62,017 bases of DNA from Nemertoderma westbladi (taxonomy: Eukaryota; Xenacoelomorpha; Nemertodermatida; Nemertodermatidae): positions 1-62,017 of the forward strand of contig JAUCBJ010007022.1 in the NCBI GenBank assembly GCA_032718475.1, given 5' to 3'. The stretch's first letter is position 1; each line of letters begins with the position of its first letter. The notes below the pieces were generated by a model. It searched no databases. It saw only the letters and a list, made by a program, of their open reading frames with translations, and had not been told where the DNA came from. A program made the position numbers and the translations under genes. Positions 46,736 through 55,387 of the stretch are shown here, piece by piece.

Positions 46736-47782
46736 TTTAGACATTAAGGTTTGGTAGTGTTCATCTATGGTTGTTTCACCAACAGCCCAAATTTTATAGG
46801 ATTTTATTGGACGATTACAAAAATATAGTGGCCCGGCCGAATCCCCCCCCCCCCCCCAGTGGTGCTAATGGTCAAAATACCCCAGTGGTAATAGGGTTAA
46901 AGGAAGAGTATTTTTGGCTATAAGATTGCGATTATATGCGGAATAATATATAATATGAATATGAATAAGTAATATGTGGTGTGAATAGGACAGCCATAGA
47001 CTTAATAATTAAAGTTATAATTTCCTACTTTGAGTTCGACTTGGCAGAAACAGGGGGTCAAAATTCGGGGATCAAATCGGACCTCTTTACAGCAGTCTGA
47101 AAATTATAATCACACCCTAAAGGCCATTAGAAGATACTGCTCTAAGGTAGTCTGAGTGTATGTGAAGCAACAGAGTCAGAAGCCATGAAGAGATAGACTC
47201 CCTTCAGCAATACCATGACATTAAATAAATTTATTCACAACAATGCCATAAGAGATGCTAAGTTAAAAGTAATAAGAGAGGCTGTCATGAAGGCTGTCAG
47301 CAGCAGAGGCCAAGTGTGGCTGGATGCATGAATCTCTCTGAGCTTCAACGATCAACCCACAAGGCCTTTGTTTCCTCATCAAACCAACATCGGATACTTG
47401 TTGCGAATCAAAAGACAAAGACATCCTCCCATGCAGGTATTGTCCTACATACATTTACTATGATAGAATCATACATTAATAGTATTAGATCCAGGTGGCG
47501 CAAGCAGCTACCTGGATCACTACTTAATTATGTATCTGTATTTGCAAATGTGTCAAAGGATCTATCGGTCCTTCTTATTATATGTGTCGGTTGCTTCACA
47601 TCGGCAACAAGATATTGAGCACAAATATTTTATTATTATTTCGGAGAGTATCTCTTACGAATTTGGGAACAGGTGTATCGAGTGTAACGTGTAAACGATG
47701 TTTCTTAATTAATTATTAAATAAAAGATAGAGCGATATAATATAGAGTTACAAAAAAATTGAACTGTAGTATTTAACTATAT
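46736..47782. other. Insertion of about 1.05 kb separating the two copy B fragments; content unknown
   Basis: This sequence lies between RTE parts that are adjacent in the ancestral element. It has a poly-C run (about 46840-46855), a perfect 9-bp inverted pair gatccaggt/acctggatc (about 47490-47519), and atgtgaagcaac (about 47160) with its complement near 47589, which could be short terminal repeats of a small element. A 100-codon plus frame at 47316-47618 shows no domain. Confidence 0.45.
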
Positions 47783-48865
47783 TGCTTCTAAGAGTCCCAC
47801 AAGAAATGAAACCAAATAAGTTGGTGCCAGTTCCCAAGAAGGGCAACCTAACACTCTATGGTTCTTTTCGGGGAATCTCATTGATCTCGATTGCTGCAAA
47901 GCTATACAATAGAATTGTATTAAATCGCATCAGGGATCCCATTGAGAGACTGCTCCGTGGAAATCCGAATGGATTCCGTAAAGGTCGTGGGACTATGGAG
48001 CCTATTTTGGCACTTAGAAGGATAATTGAATAGTTATCAAAAAAGAAAGACAGGCATCTCTGGCTGTTATCTTTGTTGACTTCTTCAATGCCTTTGATTC
48101 AGTCTCTCGCTCACGTATGTTCTGCATACTTTCATTATATGGGATTCCTGATGAAATTATTGCAGCAATCAGATCAGTATACGATGGTTCGACAACATTT
48201 GTGTCTACTGTTGATGGTGACACAGAACCATTTGAAGTATTATGGGGAGTCCTCCAAGGAGACACGCTTGCGCCATTCTTGTTCATAATTGTGGTTGATT
48301 ATGTTCTACGCATGTCCTTAGATCATCATAATGATGATGGGGTGATGGTAACTCCACCTACTGGCACCAGAAGTCGAGGAAATCCTGCCAAGTACCTAAC
48401 TGATCACTGATCTAGACTTTGCTAATGACTTAGGAGTACTCTCAGAATCCCTAGAGGGAGCAGAACGGCTCCTCAGCTCATTAGAACATGCTGCTTCTAG
48501 TGTTGGTCTTTTTATTAACTACAAAAAGACCAACATTTTGACAGTTTACTTTGAAAGTCCTCAGCAAGTCTCTGACCGGATGAGCATAAGCTCAAAGGAT
48601 GGTATGCTTGAGCATGAGGACGACTTCTGTTACATGGGATCATGGATCCGGAAGTCAGGTGAGTACCTTCGAATACGTAAGGGAAAGGCATGGGCAGCCT
48701 AGAATAGGCTTTCCAGGATTTGGAAGTCACAGAGAATTAATCGGAAACTTAAGGTCCGATTATTTAGAGCAGCAGTAGTTCCAGTACTCCTCTATGGGAG
48801 TCCATGCTGGGCTCTAATTGCTGAGGACACCAAATCTCTGGATGGCACAAGTAGTAGGAGTATGG
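47783..48865 (+). pseudogene. RTE-like LINE copy B, fragment 2 (reverse transcriptase)
   Basis: Starts at aagagtcccacaagaaatga and covers KLVPVPKKGNLTLYGSFRG, GFRKGRGTMEPI, motif A DFFNAFDSVS, motif B GVLQGDTLAPF, the FAND form of motif C (near 48418-48432), SLEGAERLLSSLEHAASSVG, KKTNIL and PVLLYGSPCWAL. Several stops and frameshifts (for example tag near 48031) disable it. It ends at gatggcacaagtagtaggag, where MITE-like sequence takes over. The domain order fills the part that copy A has lost. Positions from 48124 onward form the outer part of inverted repeat 2. Confidence 0.85.
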
Positions 48866-49153
48866 GCGGCTTTGCGACAGTTAGACCTAACTCATTACTC
48901 ATCGTTTTGGAATGTGCCACCTAGGGTGTCATTGGGTGTCATTGGCGCCAGACTGTCTGGGTGAAACCCCCCAATTAGGCTAATTAGACCCTAATTGATG
49001 GGTATCATCAATTAATTAGTACATTTAATCCCTAATAGGTGTCTTACGACTCCTAATTAGGGTTTAATTGATTATCCTAATTAATCATTCCGATTAGCGC
49101 CCTAACACCCAATGAGTTATTAGTGATGTCTAACTGTCGCAAAGAGGGCCATA
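48861..49153. mobile_element. Small inverted-repeat element (MITE-like, about 275-293 bp)
   Basis: A 17-bp terminal repeat ctttgcgacagttagac (48870-48886) and its exact complement (49128-49144); with mismatches it extends to tatgg at both ends. The interior is rich in taattag palindromic motifs. In the right arm the outer terminus is intact (57017-57033), but the inner one is largely deleted (ctttgcgac only, about 56804). No clear target-site duplication. Confidence 0.65.
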
Positions 49154-49984
49154 CTGGTGTCATAAGTGTCACCTCTACCCTTTTATTTATTTGTATTTAA
49201 TTATTTCTATTTAATTTTAAATTATTTAATTGTATTACTTTTACTTTATAATTCTATATTTAGATTTACCAATAAATAGTTTTATATATTACTTTCTAAA
49301 TTATATCATTTACTTTCAGCTTGCTATATATAGCCCTAGGGTCTACAGGTCCTTTACTAATAACTAATTACTCTTATCTAAATCCAGACAGCTTTATCGT
49401 TGACCTTTGACCCCCAATTAGCTTTCACCAAGCAGCATGTTTTTAATATTGGTTGTATCCAAGTGCCCCGGCCCCCCTCTTGACACCTCTGATTAATAAT
49501 TACTCTTATCTATATCCAGCCATCTGCAGTTCTATAGTCTATAGGCTATATCTTTTAGGCGTCGCAGAGTAGTCTGAAGTTCCACAGTCTGTCGCTAGAA
49601 GGCGTATTATCTGAAAATTAACATCTTCTCTAACTTTGTTATTTACAATCCGCTTAGGTTTGAACTCGGTAGGCATCTATTACAATATAGGCTATATCTT
49701 TTACGGAGTCGCAGAGTAGTCTGAAGTTCCCCAGTCTTCCGCTAGAGGGCAAAATGTTTGATAGTGAAATACTGATTTCATTTGATTGTTTTTAAACCAT
49801 TTGGGCTGAAACTTGTTAGACAACTACTATATCATAGGCTATACTTTACTGATGAGGTTGATCGACCCGCAGTTGTTCAGTCTGCTGTTAAAGACTCGGA
49901 TTTAAGACCTGAGAAACTCCTAAAGTCTCGAGTTTTAGGTTTGAGCCACAGACTATGCCTCACTGAGGCTCAGTCTATGCCTCA
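49154..49984. repeat. AT-rich DNA followed by diverged tandem repeats of about 145 bp
   Basis: From about 49540 the block ataggctatatctttta ... gtcgcagagtagtctgaagt ... gctagagggc recurs at about 49686 and, more diverged, at about 49833. The right arm has the same units between about 55990 and 56400. No coding signal. Confidence 0.7.
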
Positions 49985-50490
49985 CAGAGGCTAAGACTAT
50001 GCCTCACACTGAGGCACTGAGGCACAGACTATACCTCACTGAGGCTCAGACTATGCCTCACTGAGGCACTGAGGCAAAGACTATACCTCACTGAGGCCCT
50101 GAGGCTCAGACTATGCCTCACTGAGGCTCAGACTATGCCTCACTGAGGCACTGAGGCACAGACTATGCCTCACTGAGGCTCAGACTATGCCTCACTGAGG
50201 CACTGAGACACAGACTATGCCTCACTGAGGCTCAGACTATGTCTCACTGAGGCACTGAGGCATAGGCTATGCCTCACTGAGGCTCAGACCATGCCTCACT
50301 GAGGCACTGAGGCACAGACTATGCCTCACTGAGGCACTGAGGCTCAGAATATGCCTCACTGAGGCTCAGACTATGCCTCACTGAGGCACTTGAATCACAG
50401 ACTATGCCTCACTGGGGCACTGAGGGCTGAGGCTGAGACTATGCCTCACTGAGGCTCAGACTATGCCTCACTGAGGCACTGAGGCTCAGA
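49985..50490. repeat. Compound minisatellite (actatgcctcactgaggctcag, 22 bp, with 8-bp insertions of actgaggc)
   Basis: About 20 units switch between a 22-bp form and a 30-bp form that has an extra actgaggc. Many short palindromes (gcctcactgaggc) could form hairpins. The right arm carries an independently rearranged version at about 55388-55905. Confidence 0.9.
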
Positions 50491-50504
50491 TTAAGGGTCT
50501 AAGG

Positions 50505-50570
50505 CCTTCAAGCTGATCATTTGCTTAGTTTTCTAATTAGACGGTTGTGAGTTCGAACCCTAGATGAGCA
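50505..50570 (+). mobile_element. tRNA-like segment with B box (left arm)
   Basis: aattagacggttgtgagttcgaaccctaga includes a perfect B-box core (gttcgaaccc), followed by a tail ending in atgagca and a T-rich run. The right-arm version reads aaggtcgtgagttcgaaccc, closer to a real tRNA. The preceding part is too short and poorly paired for a functional tRNA, so a SINE head or tRNA pseudogene is more likely. Confidence 0.4.
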
Positions 50571-50786
50571 TTATTTTTTTTCCTAGCTCTTGGTTGACTC
50601 TAGTGCATACTAGCTTCGACTCTCCCAGCTATAGTGAGAGTATATCATTTGTTGAGAGAGTAAACAAATGGAAACGAATATTGAGAGTATGCAACCTTGG
50701 GAGTTAATGCGATGTCTTATGAGTAAAGGCCAGGAGCTTAGACTTCACGTTGCCTCTATTGGTTTACTCTTCTTAACTTTACAAAA

Positions 50787-50970
50787 TAACTCAACCCTTA
50801 TTTAAAGTTTTACAATATTATGTCTTAGTCGACTAATTTTCTAAAGTATATTATAAAAAACATGTAATTTCTTGAATAAATAGACCTAATAGTAATAAAT
50901 ATTATGGTAAATACATTTATAGTACTAATATAATTATTATGGATAAATTGTCCTAATACTAATATAATTA
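50787..50970. other. AT-rich spacer edge with a tandem duplication of about 35 bp
   Basis: aatataattattatggataa occurs twice in succession (about 50927-50990), each followed by a gtcctaatact variant. This is the left edge of the non-palindromic centre of inverted repeat 2, downstream of the minus-strand coiled-coil ORF. Confidence 0.55.
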
Positions 50971-51212
50971 TTATGGATAAATAGTCCTAATACTATTATC
51001 AAAGGAACTCAAACAAACAAATTTCATCACTAACATCCTGCGCGTACATATACTGTACGAGAGTTTTTTTATCATAGGGCTTAGAAAATAAGTAAAAGCT
51101 GGTTGATTTTCACTTTCATCTTCCTCATTACCCAACTGTTTCTTAATTTTATTCAATTGTTCATTAATTTTCAATAATTTAATTTTATTTCCATGGACTT
51201 GTCTTAATATCT
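50971..51212 (-). pseudogene. 3' part of the split coiled-coil ORF
   Basis: The minus frame is open from the target-site duplication (51212) to a stop at 50971. It begins ILRQ (encoded in the duplication), continues GNKIKLL and KINEQLNKIKKQ, then becomes acidic and ends without a domain I recognise. GNKIKLL is the expected end of the 28-residue repeat that begins on the other side of the insertion (see 54191-54439). Near 51075 another frame stays open for a similar distance, so a one-base change may have altered the original C-terminus. Confidence 0.5.
51198..51212. repeat. Target-site duplication, left copy (15 bp)
   Basis: cttgtcttaatatct, identical to 54211-54225. It brackets the nested LINE plus piggyBac block. 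Confidence 0.85.
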
Positions 51213-51359
51213 AAATTCCCGTTAATTTTATTATTTAACCCTTTAAGTACCGATACCACAAATTTCTGAACATATGGTGCGCCGACCAAAATACCACCGG
51301 CAAAAAATGGTTTTCACAGCGTATATTTTGACATAGAATCGGCAATATTGTACAACAAT

Positions 51360-51455
51360 TATATACAATAGATATATAATATATTTTATATATATAATAT
51401 ATATATTTTATATATATAATATATATATTTTTTATATATATATAATATAATATAT
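51360..51455. repeat. (TA)n-rich low-complexity tract
   Basis: Tandem atatataatatattttatat runs within the 3' non-coding end of the piggyBac. Confidence 0.85.
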
Positions 51456-51489
51456 ATTTTTGTAAAACAATGTAAACAATTATTGAAGA

Positions 51490-51495
51490 TTTATT
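51490..51495 (-). terminator. Polyadenylation signal AATAAA for the piggyBac transposase
   Basis: tttatt on the plus strand, 28 bp beyond the transposase stop codon. Confidence 0.6.
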
Positions 51496-51522
51496 AATAA
51501 TACATTTGATAACATTATTATA

Positions 51523-53301
51523 TTACAAACCGACATTTTTGTGCCATTCACCAGCACAACCAATACATAAACCGGGTTTATTTGGACAATCTGGGCAATA
51601 ACACCGTGTAAGTACATTTTTACCTTTTGCATAGCAAACACGACAACGATATCTAGGCTTATGCACCTTACTAGTTGGGGGTAGAAGTTTTATTGAATGC
51701 AGCGTCGAATTGTCGGAATCTTGTGAAGTAGATTGTTGGTCTGTCAGGTAAGATGTTGCAGTACGTTTCAATGGGCTCGCACACTTGATACCAGTCAACC
51801 ACAGGACTGCTTTCTTTATAAATGGAACCAATCGTTCTTTGCTGTTCTTTTCCCGTTTATAAAGAAGAAATGCATTGATTAGTAAACGCATCATAAAACT
51901 GAAACCAATTTTTTTAAACCATGCGTGGCTTTTTCTAACCGGATTGTAATACGCAATAAGTTGGTCTTGTACATCTACGCCTCCCATTTTCTTATTGTAT
52001 TGGTCAATGGCCGTTGGCTTATCATAATCGATAGTATCACCTCCCCGAACAATGCGAGATTTAGGAGTCAGATCAGCGTCGTCGACAGTCAATAAAAAAT
52101 ACACATCCCTTTTGTCAGTAAATTTCACAATCAAAATAGAATCTTTCCTCATAAATTTAGATGAGATCGGCTGCTGAGCAAACGATTTCAAGGCCAGGGG
52201 TACACCTCGGTTAGGCCTGATTGTTCCCCTAATTCCAGTGTTATGTTCCAACAAGAACTCAGCTAATCGGATACTGCAGTACCAATTGTCGACATGGACA
52301 ATGTGGCCTTTATCTAATAAGTCTGAGCGCTGAAACAAGAGAGCTACAATGTTTTCACTGTGAGATAATGGTGGTGTAGAAACAACCTGCGGTATTTCCG
52401 AGGATTTACCGTAATACACCATCGAGTTTATCATGTATCCCTCGGAGTCACATAAGATAAAAAGTTTTATTCCAAACCTAGCACGTTTAGTGCGAATAAA
52501 TACCTTGAATTTGAGTCTACCTTTGTGTAGTACGAGAGATTCATCTAAAGCTAAATTTACATCCGGTTTATAGATCTGACAGTTTTTGTTCACAATATTT
52601 AAAAAATCGTTAACGTGTGTTTCTCTTTTATCTGGTATAACATTGTCAGGATCTGCTAATCGCAAGAACTTGAGTATGTCTAGGTATCGGTTTCTGCTCA
52701 TCGACCCGGGATTCAAAAAGAATGGAGTTGACATTAATTCGTCAGTCGCCCAATAAGATCGTATATCCGGTTTTCTTATTAGACCCATTTGCATGGTTAA
52801 TCCAATAAACTTCTTCAACTCTAAAAGGCTTATATCCTTCCAAGTTCTAGAACTACTTGTACCGGTACTCCCAGCAACACCTGCTGCTGCAGCATCTAAA
52901 AAAAACTGTCTGGCCCGTTTATTTGTCCAGTCTTTGATAGCTTCGAATATTTCATCGGTTAGAAACAGCTTCATGTAGTCGATTGCGTCACTTTCATCTG
53001 TATCGATTCCTCCTACCCACCCAACCGTTCCAGTAAAAGGAATAAAGTGGTTCGTAGCATAGGCGTCGGTTCCTGCCTCCATAAAGTTCCACGTCGAAGT
53101 ACTGGTGCTGGTATTACTAGAATCGCTACTGTCACTCTCGCTTCCACTGCTACTCTCATCATCGTCGGTTTCACCTTTATCTCCTCCGGATTCGCTTTCA
53201 TCGCCACCAGTTTCACTTTCGTCCGATAGCACCTCATCCTCACTTTCCCGGTGAAAACCATAATACTTGACAGGGTTCTTCCTCCTAACAGGCCTACTCA
53301 T
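51523..53301 (-). CDS. piggyBac-family transposase, intact (592 aa)
   Basis: Cut-and-paste DDE transposase that excises and inserts its element at TTAA. Residues 1-75 are acidic and Ser-rich, with a basic start (SRPVRRKNP). The dimerisation and catalytic core (DDE_Tnp_1_7-type) follows, with catalytic Asp residues at D253 (LALDES), D338 (VHVDNW) and D443 (KKMGGVD). The family landmark NKKMGG...DQ is complete. Residues 553-587 form a C-terminal zinc-binding cross-brace (C553, C556, C567, C569, C572, C579, C582, H587). Length is typical for the family. ATG lies 294 bp inside the right terminal repeat. No stop or frameshift. With intact ends and TTAA flanks this copy may be active. Opposite-strand frames (52793, 53047) are shadows. 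Confidence 0.96.
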   Translation of the reverse strand: MSRPVRRKNPVKYYGFHRESEDEVLSDESETGGDESESGGDKGETDDDESSSGSESDSSDSSNTSTSTSTWNFMEAGTDAYATNHFIPFTGTVGWVGGIDTDESDAIDYMKLFLTDEIFEAIKDWTNKRARQFFLDAAAAGVAGSTGTSSSRTWKDISLLELKKFIGLTMQMGLIRKPDIRSYWATDELMSTPFFLNPGSMSRNRYLDILKFLRLADPDNVIPDKRETHVNDFLNIVNKNCQIYKPDVNLALDESLVLHKGRLKFKVFIRTKRARFGIKLFILCDSEGYMINSMVYYGKSSEIPQVVSTPPLSHSENIVALLFQRSDLLDKGHIVHVDNWYCSIRLAEFLLEHNTGIRGTIRPNRGVPLALKSFAQQPISSKFMRKDSILIVKFTDKRDVYFLLTVDDADLTPKSRIVRGGDTIDYDKPTAIDQYNKKMGGVDVQDQLIAYYNPVRKSHAWFKKIGFSFMMRLLINAFLLYKREKNSKERLVPFIKKAVLWLTGIKCASPLKRTATSYLTDQQSTSQDSDNSTLHSIKLLPPTSKVHKPRYRCRVCYAKGKNVLTRCYCPDCPNKPGLCIGCAGEWHKNVGL

Positions 53302-53781
53302 CCTAACCTGGCATACTTAAAAAATTAATGAAAACGCCGCACAATTACTGAAGTAGAAGAGTGTCAGTACTGCAGTTGTAGGTGTGTTGTACCGGTTCAT
53401 GAGCAGGAACATGACATCCAGACTTTTATTTAGGTATCAAATGAAAGCCTAATGCGCGGGCTATTCAAAATGAGTGATTATTTATGCGCTGTACCTACCT
53501 ATAGACCCGTAGAAACACATTAATGTCATGGATCAACATCTGATCCATGGCGCACTATGTCATGGATCACCTGTTGATCCATGGGACTCAAAGGGTTAAT
53601 ATTAAATTGTTAGAAATTAATTAATAGACACGTAATACATACAGTATACAATGAGAGAAACCCATCACCAATTGTAATTATTACAGTTTAAATAGTAAAA
53701 AGTGATACAAATATTGGAGGGAAATTCAAACTGACTGGCCTACATACTTGCTACTTCAGTACTTGTTGCTGTACTACTGTT

Positions 53782-54210
53782 CTAATCCGCCATGGAGGGG
53801 AGACCAGCGCCGTCCTCTAGCCCCAGGCCACTGCGCCACCGCATGCGGGATCCGCGCAGACAGTGGGATGTGCCACGGACGATGGCGAATAATATTCGCG
53901 TCCGGACCCATCCCATGACTGTCGCGTAGGGTTTCCCCCAGGATGCATGGAGTCTGGTGGCTATGACTCTGAGCAGTCTATTGGCCTGCGGTGCCAACAC
54001 TCCGTCGCACGAAGCCACGAAGGGAGAGAAATCGCCGCGACGAGCTGCTACAGCAGCCGCGTATAGCCGCTTCTTCTCGTCCTCCGCCGCCTCGAGAACG
54101 GTCATAGGAGCGCGGTTAACGTACGACTCGGCGTCAAGGTTGGTTGACCTGATATCGATCAACGCCTGAGTCTGCACGTTAAACGCGCCCCTAATCCCTA
54201 CATCGCACCG
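53782..54210 (-). pseudogene. LINE C-terminal coding fragment
   Basis: Open from the 5' truncation point (54210) to TAG at 53782. It contains ALIDIRSTNLDAESYVN, EDEKKRLYAAAVAARRGDF, SPFVASCDGVL, VMGWVRTRILFAIVR, TSHCLRGSR and ends GLEDGAGLPSM. This pattern (DIR...D..SY, EKKRKY, F.PFV.S.DGV, a VR-rich helix, CLRGSR) is the conserved C-terminal end of a group of invertebrate retrotransposon polymerases, recognised by eye. It may be a degenerate restriction-like nuclease fold, but that is inference. The RT core is missing because of truncation. GC content is high against AT-rich flanks. Confidence 0.7.
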
Positions 54211-54439
54211 CTTGTCTTAATATCTCTTCTCTATTTTCTTTATTTTCTTCCATTTGTTTAATAAATTTCCACATTTGATTTTTGTTTACTAATATTTGTC
54301 TCAATTTTTCTTCTTTATTTTCATCATCCTCTTCTAAATGTTTAATAATTTTCTGTAATTTGATTTTACTTCCTAGAACTTGGGTCAATGCCACCTCTTT
54401 ATTTTCTTCATTTTCCTTCAAATGTTTAAAAATTTTCAT
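54191..54439 (-). pseudogene. 5' part of a split coiled-coil ORF with 28-residue repeats
   Basis: Starts at ATG 54439. Two full 28-residue repeats and most of a third follow, each like KIIKHLEEDDENKEEKLRQI with a tail of the form GSKIKLQ or VNKNQMW. Regular Leu/Ile spacing among Lys/Glu indicates a coiled coil. At 54211 the frame enters the LINE insertion; its last six residues (AVRCRD) are LINE sequence. The missing end of repeat 3 lies in frame beyond the other copy of the 15-bp duplication (51212 downward). It begins 46 bp after the zinc-finger ORF on the same strand. I do not recognise the family. Confidence 0.55.
54211..54225. repeat. Target-site duplication, right copy (15 bp)
   Basis: Identical to 51198-51212. 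Confidence 0.85.
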
Positions 54440-54484
54440 AACTTTTTATTAAAGTTTATATAATAAAGTTAGGTTGTTTAAAGT

Positions 54485-54586
54485 TTAATAATTTAGTTTA
54501 TCCTTTATATGTCTTTCCATATGACGAGATAGAGGATCTTGTCTCATTTCTTTATTACAAACCAAACAACTTTCATGTCTATGCAT
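54485..54586 (-). CDS. Small C2H2 zinc-finger ORF (33 aa)
   Basis: ATG at 54586 to TAA at 54485, preceded in frame by a TGA, so this is the whole frame. One finger fits C-x2-C-x11-H-x3-H: C7, C10, H22, H26 (SCLVCNKEM, then LSRHMERH). A basic tail follows. A nucleic-acid or protein contact is possible. It sits between an upstream CCAAT/TATA-like block (54725-54900) and the coiled-coil ORF on the same strand, so it may be the first cistron or first exon of that locus. The finger agrees well with the C2H2 consensus, which makes chance unlikely, but expression is unproven. Confidence 0.5.
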   Translation of the reverse strand: MHRHESCLVCNKEMRQDPLSRHMERHIKDKLNY

Positions 54587-54720
54587 TATATAAGAATATC
54601 AATTGATAGTATTGAATTTTCGCTAAATGATTTTACAAATTATAATTATAATGTTTAAAATTGTAAATTTTAAATAAATAAAACTTTTATGAAAATATAT
54701 AAAACTTTAAAAAATAAAAA
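54587..54720. other. AT-rich leader region
   Basis: Very AT-rich stretch between the promoter-like block and the zinc-finger ORF. Nothing else seen. Confidence 0.4.
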
Positions 54721-54724
54721 TATA

Positions 54725-54900
54725 TAATGAATGGGAAAGCAGTAAACAAGGGTCTATATACGGGAAACTTAGTATGGAGTAGCCAATGAGAGACCAGATG
54801 CGAGTAAAGCAGCCAATGATAGAGCAGATGCGAGTAAAGCAGCCAATGAGAGAGCAGATGCGAATAAAGCAGCCAATGAGAGAGCAGATGCGAGTACACG
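54725..54900 (-). promoter_or_regulatory. Promoter-like block: four CCAAT-containing 30-bp repeats plus TATA-like box
   Basis: Four tandem 30-bp units (54781, 54811, 54841, 54871), each starting agccaatgag or agccaatgat, each contain a CCAAT box. On the minus strand the array is followed about 25 bp later by gtatatagacc (54751-54761). The zinc-finger ORF begins about 165 bp farther on. A repeated CCAAT plus TATA arrangement suits an RNA polymerase II promoter firing leftward. The overlapping minus frames (54687-54975, repeats of HWLLYSHLL type) are by-products of the 30-bp unit. Confidence 0.5.
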
Positions 54901-55098
54901 CTTAATTTCTTTTCCCGTTTTTCGTTTCAGAGGTTTAGCCCATTCGTGGTGAGATAACGCCACACTAACTCCCAAGGATAGTTATACTCACCATTCAAAT
55001 ATCCCTCGCCATCCAGATTCCCCCAGCATCTAAAGTATTCCACTTCAGTGCAAAATATATAGAGCTTTAGTTGAATTTGAACCTGTGCTAGCAAACTC
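54901..55098. other. Right edge of the inverted-repeat 2 centre
   Basis: Unique sequence containing actaactcccaagg (54963), which resembles the ttaactcccaagg found just inside the right arm near 55180. This could be a short partial duplication. No gene. Confidence 0.4.
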
Positions 55099-55387
55099 TT
55101 TTGTAAAGTTAAGAAGAGTGAACCAATAGAGGCAACCTGAAGTCTAATCTCTTATCCTTTATTCATAAGACAGCACATTAACTCCCAAGGTTGCATACTA
55201 TCACTATTCGATTCCATTTGTTTACTCTCTCAACAAATGATTTACTCCCACTATAGCTGGGAGAGTCGAAGCTAGTATGCACTAGAGTCAACCAAGAGCT
55301 AGGAAAAAGAATAATGCTCATCTAGGGTTCGAACTCACGACCTTCTAATTAGAAAACTAAGCAAATGATCAGCTTGAAGGCCTTAGA

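Larger units (their letters stand above)
48124..50786 (+). repeat. Left arm of large inverted repeat 2 (about 2.66 kb)
   Basis: Matches the reverse complement of 55099-57772 throughout, with scattered substitutions and indels. In order it holds: an RTE fragment (48124-48865), a 275-bp MITE-like segment, AT-rich DNA, diverged 145-bp tandem repeats, a tgaggc minisatellite, a tRNA-like segment, and a unique tail that ends ...tcttaactttacaaa. The left edge lies inside the RTE copy, which continues outward to 47783; the right arm stops at that point. Confidence 0.92.
51239..53595 (-). mobile_element. Complete piggyBac transposon (2357 bp) with TTAA target duplication
   Basis: TTAA is present on both sides (51235-51238 and 53596-53599). 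Terminal inverted repeats: left CCCTTTAAGTACCGAT, right complement CCCTTTGAGTCCCATG. Near the right end two 24-bp near-palindromes (53527-53550 and 53561-53584, catggatca...tgatccatgg) act as subterminal repeats. Inside are one intact transposase and an AT-microsatellite 3' region (about 51360-51450). Confidence 0.95.
51213..54210 (-). mobile_element. 5'-truncated LINE insertion, split by piggyBac
   Basis: Bounded by the 15-bp duplication. Without the piggyBac and its duplicated TTAA it is about 640 bp: the C-terminal coding end (54210-53782), then a 3' UTR (53781-53600 and 51234-51213). A 5'-truncated minus-strand copy with a long duplication is the expected product of target-primed reverse transcription. 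Confidence 0.85.

Noticed and set aside
50505-50570. Functional tRNA gene
   Set aside because: The B box is good, but the acceptor, D and anticodon arms do not fold into a full-length tRNA.
54687-54975. Leu/His-rich membrane-like ORFs (repeats of HWLLYSHLL or LASALSLAAL type)
   Set aside because: Produced by translation of the 30-bp CCAAT repeat, which is a multiple of three.
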